NCBI RefSeq assembly: GCF_024721585.1
Contig: NZ_CP102629.1
Location: 124,001 to 188,000, forward strand
Length of the DNA: 64,000 nucleotides
Origin: Sphingomicrobium aestuariivivum
GTDB lineage: Bacteria; Pseudomonadota; Alphaproteobacteria; Sphingomonadales; Sphingomonadaceae
Reading direction: 5' to 3'
Program-made: the position numbers and the translations under genes
In this document: positions 59,397 to 64,000 of the stretch, piece after piece
Layout: the number at the start of each line of letters is the position of its first letter
How positions within the stretch are numbered: position 1 is the stretch's first letter
The notes under the pieces: generated by a model
Database searches by the model: none
Seen by the model: only the letters and a program-made list of their open reading frames with translations
What the model was told of the DNA's origin: nothing

Positions 59397-60119
59397 ATCA
59401 CCGCCAATGCGCCAACAGCAGGGCCCGGGCTTCTCGAAGGAGCGAGTCTGTTCCTCGATTTCGACGGCACGCTGGCGGGCTTCACGACCGATCCCGAGGC
59501 GACACGGCTCGGCCCCGGGCGGCTCGAGACGCTGGTGGCGCTGCACGAGCGGCTCGAGGGGCGGCTGGCAATCGTCAGCGGTCGCGCGCTCGCCAGCCTC
59601 GAGGCGCGGATTGCCGATGCGCGCATCACGCTGGTCGGCAGCCACGGGCTCGAGGCACGGATCGAGGGCGCGCGCGAGGCCTGGACCGAACGGCCGACGG
59701 CGCTCGATGACGCGCTGCGGGCCCTGCAGGAATTTTCCGCATCGCGCGGCCTCCTGTTCGAGCAAAAGCCGTTCGGGGCGGCGCTGCACTGGCGCGAGTG
59801 GCCGCAGCGCGGCGCGGGCGCGGCGGCGGAGGTCGAGCGGATCGCGAACGAGCATGGCCTTGCCTTCCAGTCGGGCGACCATGTCGCCGAATTGCGGGTG
59901 GCCGGCGGCGACAAGGGCGATGCGCTCGTCCGGCTGATGCGGCGCGACCCGTTTGCGGAAGGCGTACCGGTGATGGTGGGCGACGATCTGACTGACGAAC
60001 ATGGCTTTGCCGCGGCGCAGGCACTGGGCGGGCACGGCGTGCTGGTCGGAAGCCGCGACGAGAGCCGCGCGCGCCATCGTCTCGCCAGCGTGGATGCGGT
60101 ATGGGAGTGGCTCGGATGA
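59397..60119 (+). CDS. otsB: Trehalose-6-phosphate phosphatase OtsB; start codon unclear
   Basis: A HAD-family phosphatase of about 240 residues. FLDFDGTLAGF is the nucleophile motif, IVSGRALASLE and GSHGLEA follow, and MVGDDLTDEHGF is the acidic motif near the C-terminus. The frame has no ATG, GTG or TTG between 59283 and the conserved DFDGT. The only in-frame ATG (59280) is 39 codons upstream inside the gcdH start region. A GGGGGA seven bases before ATC at 59397 suggests an ATC start, giving a normal OtsB N-terminus. It overlaps the GH15 gene by four bases. Confidence 0.85.
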   Translation: MTANAPTAGPGLLEGASLFLDFDGTLAGFTTDPEATRLGPGRLETLVALHERLEGRLAIVSGRALASLEARIADARITLVGSHGLEARIEGAREAWTERPTALDDALRALQEFSASRGLLFEQKPFGAALHWREWPQRGAGAAAEVERIANEHGLAFQSGDHVAELRVAGGDKGDALVRLMRRDPFAEGVPVMVGDDLTDEHGFAAAQALGGHGVLVGSRDESRARHRLASVDAVWEWLG

Positions 60120-61918
60120 CGGAAAAGACCCTCAACCTCTGGCCGATCGGCAATTGCCAGGTCAGCGCGCTCGTCGATGACCGCGCGGGGTTCGTCTGGG
60201 GTTGCCAGCCGCAGGTCGACGGCGACCCGCTCTTCTGCTCGCTCCTGGAGCCCAAGGGGGACGGACGCCCGGGCATGCCGCGCGGCGAATGGCGCTTCGA
60301 GCTGGAAAAGCAGGTGTCGGCCGAGCCGCGCTATCTGGGCAATTCGCCGATCCTCGTCACGCGCCTGACCGACGAGGATGGCGGCGCGGTCGATGTCTAT
60401 GATTTCTGTCCGCGCTTCATGCAGTCGGGACGGCTCTACCGCCCCGTCGCCTATGCGCGGATCGTGCGTCCCGTCACGGGCGGACCGCGGCTGTCGATCC
60501 GGCTCAATCCCGCCAATCATTGGGGCGCCGAGAATGCCGACCGCACGCGCGGGTCGAACCATGTGCGCTTCCTGACCGACCCCGCGCCCTTGCGGCTGTC
60601 GACCGATGCGCCGGTGGGACGGGTGCTCGACGGGCGGCCCTTCCGGATCGAGCGCGATCTCGCCTTCTTCCTTGGCGCCGACGAGAGTTTCCAAGGGGCG
60701 ATCGGGCCCAATGTCGCGCGGATGATGGAGAAGACGAAGCGGCACTGGATGTTCTGGGTGCGCGGGCTGGCGGTGCCGCTCGACTGGCAGGAAGTGGTGA
60801 TCCGCTGCGCCATCACGCTGAAGCTTTGCCAGCATGAGGAGACAGGGGCGATCGTCGCGGCGCTGACGACCTCCATTCCCGAAGCGCCGGGGTCGGAGCG
60901 CAACTGGGACTATCGTTACTGCTGGATCCGCGATGCCTATTACACGGTGCAGGCGCTGAACCGGCTCGGCGCGCTCGACGTGCTCGAAGGCTACCTCTTC
61001 TACCTGCGCGACCTTGTCGACGGGGCCGAGGGCGAGGAAGTCCAGCCCCTCTATGGCGTGGGCGGCAATGCCAAGCTGGAGGAAGGCGTCGCCGAATGCC
61101 TCGCGGGCTATCGCGGCATGGGGCCGGTGCGCATCGGCAATGCCGCCTTCACCCAGTCGCAGCATGACGCCTACGGCCAGATTGTCCTGTCGAACGCGCA
61201 GGCCTTCTTCGACAAGCGGCTGTTCCGCGCTGGCGACGAGGCCGATTTCCACCAATTGGAAGCGATCGGCGAGAAAGCCGCGGAGAAATTCGACGAGCCC
61301 GACGCCGGCCTGTGGGAATTTCGCACGCGCGCCTCGGTGCACACTTATTCCTCCGTCATGTGCTGGGCGGCCTGCGACCGGCTCGCCAATATCGCGGGGC
61401 GGCTCGGGCTCGAGGATCGCGAGCAATATTGGCAGGCCAAGTCCAAGCATATCCGCGACGTGATCGAACAGCGCGCCTGGTGCGAGGAGAAGGGGCGCTA
61501 TTCGGCCATCTTTGACGGGGACGAGCTCGACGCGAGCCTCCTCCAACTCGTCGACATGCGCTTTGTCGAAGCCGACGACGAGCGTTTCCGCGCCACGCTG
61601 GCGGCGGTCGAGAAGGGGCTGCGGCACGGCAACCAGATGCTGCGCTATGCCAGCGAGGACGATTTCGGGCTGCCCGAGACCGCGTTCAATTTCTGCACCT
61701 TCTGGCTGATCGAGGCGCTGCACCGCGTCGGGCGCGACGAGGAAGCGCGCGAGTTGTTCGAGGCGACGCTCGAACGGCTCACCCCCGCCTGCCTCCTCTC
61801 GGAGGATACCGATTTCAAGACGGGCGAATTGTGGGGCAATTACCCGCAGACCTATTCGCTCGTCGGCCTGATCAATTGCGCGATGCTGCTGTCGCGGCCA
61901 TGGAGTAGCGTGCGTTGA
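60116..61918 (+). CDS. Glycoside hydrolase family 15 protein (glucoamylase/trehalase-like)
   Basis: A 600-residue protein: an N-terminal beta domain (about 1-240) and an alpha/alpha-barrel with NWDYRYCWIRDAYY (catalytic-region signature), and PETAFNFCTFWLIEAL near the second catalytic Glu. GH15 enzymes release glucose from alpha-glucans; several bacterial members are trehalases. Sitting between otsB and otsA, and overlapping both by four bases (ATGA and TTGA), it should act on trehalose or on an alpha-glucan in the same stress pathway. No signal peptide, so cytosolic. Confidence 0.92.
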   Translation: MTEKTLNLWPIGNCQVSALVDDRAGFVWGCQPQVDGDPLFCSLLEPKGDGRPGMPRGEWRFELEKQVSAEPRYLGNSPILVTRLTDEDGGAVDVYDFCPRFMQSGRLYRPVAYARIVRPVTGGPRLSIRLNPANHWGAENADRTRGSNHVRFLTDPAPLRLSTDAPVGRVLDGRPFRIERDLAFFLGADESFQGAIGPNVARMMEKTKRHWMFWVRGLAVPLDWQEVVIRCAITLKLCQHEETGAIVAALTTSIPEAPGSERNWDYRYCWIRDAYYTVQALNRLGALDVLEGYLFYLRDLVDGAEGEEVQPLYGVGGNAKLEEGVAECLAGYRGMGPVRIGNAAFTQSQHDAYGQIVLSNAQAFFDKRLFRAGDEADFHQLEAIGEKAAEKFDEPDAGLWEFRTRASVHTYSSVMCWAACDRLANIAGRLGLEDREQYWQAKSKHIRDVIEQRAWCEEKGRYSAIFDGDELDASLLQLVDMRFVEADDERFRATLAAVEKGLRHGNQMLRYASEDDFGLPETAFNFCTFWLIEALHRVGRDEEARELFEATLERLTPACLLSEDTDFKTGELWGNYPQTYSLVGLINCAMLLSRPWSSVR

Positions 61919-63294
61919 GCCGGCTCATCGTCGTCTCCAACCGGGTGAACGTGCCGCGCGGGCGCGAGAATGACGGTGCGCAGGGCGGGCTCGCGGTGGC
62001 GCTCACCTCGGCGCTCAAGAAGTCGGGCGGCATCTGGTTCGGCTGGTCGGGCAAGGCGGCGGAAAGCTTCACCGGTGCGGTCGATTACCAGCGCCACGGC
62101 GGGGTCGCGACGGCGACGGTCGACCTTGATGAACAGGACGTCGAGGAATATTATAACGGCTATGCCAACCGGACGCTGTGGCCGGTCTTCCATTATCGCA
62201 TCGACCTTGCCGATTTCGACCGCGAGTTCGGGCGGCGCTACGAGGCGGTCAACAAGAAGATGGCGGGCACGCTGGCGCCCATGATCGACCCGGGCGACAT
62301 GGTCTGGGTCCACGACTATCATTTCATCCCGATGGCCTCGGACCTGCGCGCCGAGGGGGTGGCCAACCGCATCGGCTTCTTCCTGCACACGCCCTGGCCG
62401 CCGCACCGGCTGATGGTGGCGCTGCCCTATCACCGCCGGCTGGTGGAAACGATGCTCGCCTATGACGTGATCGGCTTCCAGTCCGACGAATGGCGCGAGA
62501 GCTTCCTCCATTATTGCGAGCGCGAGATGGATGGAGAGGTCGACGGAGAGTGGCTGACGGTCGAGGGCCGCACGATCCGCTGCGCGACCTTCCCCATCGG
62601 CATCGATGCGAAGGTCTTTGCCAAGCTTGCGACGGGCCCCGATGCGCAGGCGAGCTACGTGCGGGCGCGCGACAATGTGACGGGGCAGATCATCGTCGGC
62701 GTCGATCGGCTGGACTATTCCAAGGGACTGATCGAGCGCTTCAACGGCTATCGCAAGCTGCTCGAGCGCGAGGAGTGGCTGAAGAAGGTCACGCTCCTGC
62801 AGATCGCGCCGCCAAGCCGCGGCGAAGTCCCGGCCTATGGCGAGATCCGTGACCAGCTCGACATGCTGTCGGGCCGGATCAACGGCGAGCATGCGCGGGT
62901 CGACTGGGTGCCCATCCGCTATGTCAACAAGGGCTATGCGCGGCCCGAACTGGCGGGGATCTTCCGAGCCGCGCATGTCGGGCTGGTGACGAGCCTGCGC
63001 GACGGCATGAACCTCGTCGCCAAGGAATATGTGGCGGCGCAGGACCCCGAGGATCCGGGCGTCCTTCTCCTATCGCGCTTCACGGGGGCGGCGGCACAGA
63101 TGGAGGATGGCGCGCTCCTCATCAATCCGCACAGCCAGCTCGATATCGCCAAGACGCTCGACCAGGCGCTGCGCATGGGCTGGGAGGAGCGCAAGGAGCG
63201 CTGGCAGACGCTTTACGACGGGCTCAACGCCTATGACGTCCACCATTGGGCGGCGGACTTCCTCGAGGCGCTGAAGGGGGCGGACGAAGCCTGA
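61915..63294 (+). CDS. otsA: Trehalose-6-phosphate synthase
   Basis: A 459-residue GT20 enzyme joining UDP-glucose to glucose-6-phosphate. Blocks include SRLIVVSNRVNVPRG, VWVHDYHFIPMASDLR, GFFLHTPWPP and VDRLDYSKGL, the donor-binding region. DGMNLVAKEYVAAQ is also diagnostic. The start is TTG at 61915, overlapping the GH15 stop as TTGA; no ATG fits the conserved N-terminus. Completes the OtsAB pair for trehalose synthesis. Confidence 0.96.
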   Translation: MSRLIVVSNRVNVPRGRENDGAQGGLAVALTSALKKSGGIWFGWSGKAAESFTGAVDYQRHGGVATATVDLDEQDVEEYYNGYANRTLWPVFHYRIDLADFDREFGRRYEAVNKKMAGTLAPMIDPGDMVWVHDYHFIPMASDLRAEGVANRIGFFLHTPWPPHRLMVALPYHRRLVETMLAYDVIGFQSDEWRESFLHYCEREMDGEVDGEWLTVEGRTIRCATFPIGIDAKVFAKLATGPDAQASYVRARDNVTGQIIVGVDRLDYSKGLIERFNGYRKLLEREEWLKKVTLLQIAPPSRGEVPAYGEIRDQLDMLSGRINGEHARVDWVPIRYVNKGYARPELAGIFRAAHVGLVTSLRDGMNLVAKEYVAAQDPEDPGVLLLSRFTGAAAQMEDGALLINPHSQLDIAKTLDQALRMGWEERKERWQTLYDGLNAYDVHHWAADFLEALKGADEA

Positions 63295-63306
63295 GGGACG
63301 CGGGGC

Positions 63307-64000
63307 CTAATGCTCGCGGAAACTCTTCCAGAAGGCGCCGCGGAGGGGCTCGAGGAGATAGTCGAGCGCGCTACGCTTGCGTAGCGGCACGAGCACTTCC
63401 ACGGGCATGCCGGGGCGCAATTCGAAATCCTCGCCGCGACGCAGGCGGATCTCGTCGATCTCGCTGGACGGCACGGTGACCTCGGCGCTGAAGAAGCCGA
63501 GGCCGCTGCGTTCGTCCTCGAGCCGGTCGGCGGACAGGTTGGTGAGCGTGCCGCGAAGGTCGGGAAGCGAGCGTTCGTGCAGGGAGGAAAAGCGCACGCG
63601 GGTGACCTGGCCCACGTTGAGATCGTCGGCCTCGGAAGGATCGAACTGGGCGGCGATGACGAGCGGCGCGCGCTCGGGCACCACGTCCATCAGCTTCTGC
63701 CCCGGCTGGATCACCTCGCCCGCGCCGGCAAGCGTCATGCCGACGACCGTGCCGCTGGCAGGGGCGCGGATCTCGGTCGCGGCGAGCTTGTCGCGGGCGG
63801 CGCGGGCGCGGGGGGCGACCTCGCGCAGCGCGGCCTCGACCGAGCGCAGTTCCTCGGAGACGCGGTCATAATGGGCGCTGAGGGCCTGCGCGGCTTGCAT
63901 CTGCCCTTGCGCGACTGCGGCACGCGAAGAGGCTTCGCCCGCGGCAAAGGCGCCGCCCTGGCCGACGAGGTCGGCGCGGGCGCGTTCGAGCGCGCGCAGG
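63307..64000 (-). CDS. Type I secretion HlyD-family membrane fusion protein (partial, N-terminus off window)
   Basis: The C-terminal 230 residues of an HlyD-type periplasmic adaptor. The right-hand end is a coiled coil (RALERARADLV to SVEAALREVAPRARAARDKL), followed by the lipoyl half-motif APASGTVVGMTLAGAGEVI, a beta-barrel and the membrane-proximal tail typical of type I secretion adaptors (RPGMPVEVLVPLRKRSALDYL, in two overlapping blocks). The frame stays open to position 64000, so the gene continues beyond. An ABC exporter gene is expected next to it. Confidence 0.88.
   Translation of the reverse strand, partial: LRALERARADLVGQGGAFAAGEASSRAAVAQGQMQAAQALSAHYDRVSEELRSVEAALREVAPRARAARDKLAATEIRAPASGTVVGMTLAGAGEVIQPGQKLMDVVPERAPLVIAAQFDPSEADDLNVGQVTRVRFSSLHERSLPDLRGTLTNLSADRLEDERSGLGFFSAEVTVPSSEIDEIRLRRGEDFELRPGMPVEVLVPLRKRSALDYLLEPLRGAFWKSFREH

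Noticed and set aside
59291-61723. 810-codon open frame opposite otsB and GH15
   Set aside because: Shadow frame; both plus-strand genes have intact catalytic motifs.

Overview
The window is a GC-rich, gene-dense stretch of a Gram-negative alphaproteobacterial chromosome. It most likely comes from the Sphingomonadales (Sphingomonas/Sphingomicrobium-like). Three things point there: the order rpsB-tsf-pyrH-frr-uppS-cdsA-dxr-rseP-bamA-ompH-fabZ with no lpxD between ompH and fabZ, the eukaryote-like NADP isocitrate dehydrogenase, and many 4-base start/stop overlaps with GTG or TTG starts. The genus is an inference. I saw no insertion sequence, phage gene or CRISPR array; this reads as core chromosome with a few accessory operons.

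Layout. 0-6 kb: an amino-acid dehydrogenase, then a cytochrome c maturation operon ccmCDEFGHI. 6-10 kb: alanine dehydrogenase (reverse), a membrane PRC-barrel-like protein, a 2H phosphoesterase, a DUF3775 protein, tRNA-Met with a good promoter, and a lipoprotein. 9-13 kb: all three proline-biosynthesis genes, with proB divergent from proC-proA, ended by a strong hairpin. 13-16 kb: an NmrA-like oxidoreductase, a GNAT enzyme, a 39-residue membrane peptide and a divergent winged-helix/TPR regulator. 16.2-18.4 kb: a compact reverse operon of a 90-residue protein, a YcaO enzyme and a TfuA partner. This is the best candidate for an undescribed system, a ribosomal-peptide or backbone-thioamide modification unit. 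18-31 kb: DUF1622 protein, serine hydrolase, proS, Lol lipoprotein exporter, dnaE, mtgA and alaS. 31-39 kb: a CPA2 cation/proton antiporter, a secreted protein, a GNAT-nitrilase fusion, icd, psd-pssA and a small membrane protein overlapping pssA.

39-50 kb: the translation and envelope superoperon from rpsB to fabZ. It joins translation factors, nucleotide supply, undecaprenyl and isoprenoid synthesis, phospholipid synthesis and outer-membrane assembly. 50-54.6 kb: a reverse vitamin B12 uptake operon btuB-btuF-btuC-btuD behind a recognisable cobalamin riboswitch. 54.7-59.3 kb: ribosomal protein bL31, a GNAT enzyme, a DUF2207/LemA pair and glutaryl-CoA dehydrogenase. 59.4-63.3 kb: a translationally coupled trehalose operon otsB-GH15-otsA in which otsB has no good conventional start codon. 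63.3-64 kb: the C-terminal part of a type I secretion HlyD-family adaptor that runs off the window.

Most long open frames opposite these genes are GC-driven shadows and are left out. The only stretch over 300 bases without a gene is 54383-54725; it holds the cobalamin riboswitch, its downstream hairpin, and the short upstream region of the bL31 gene.
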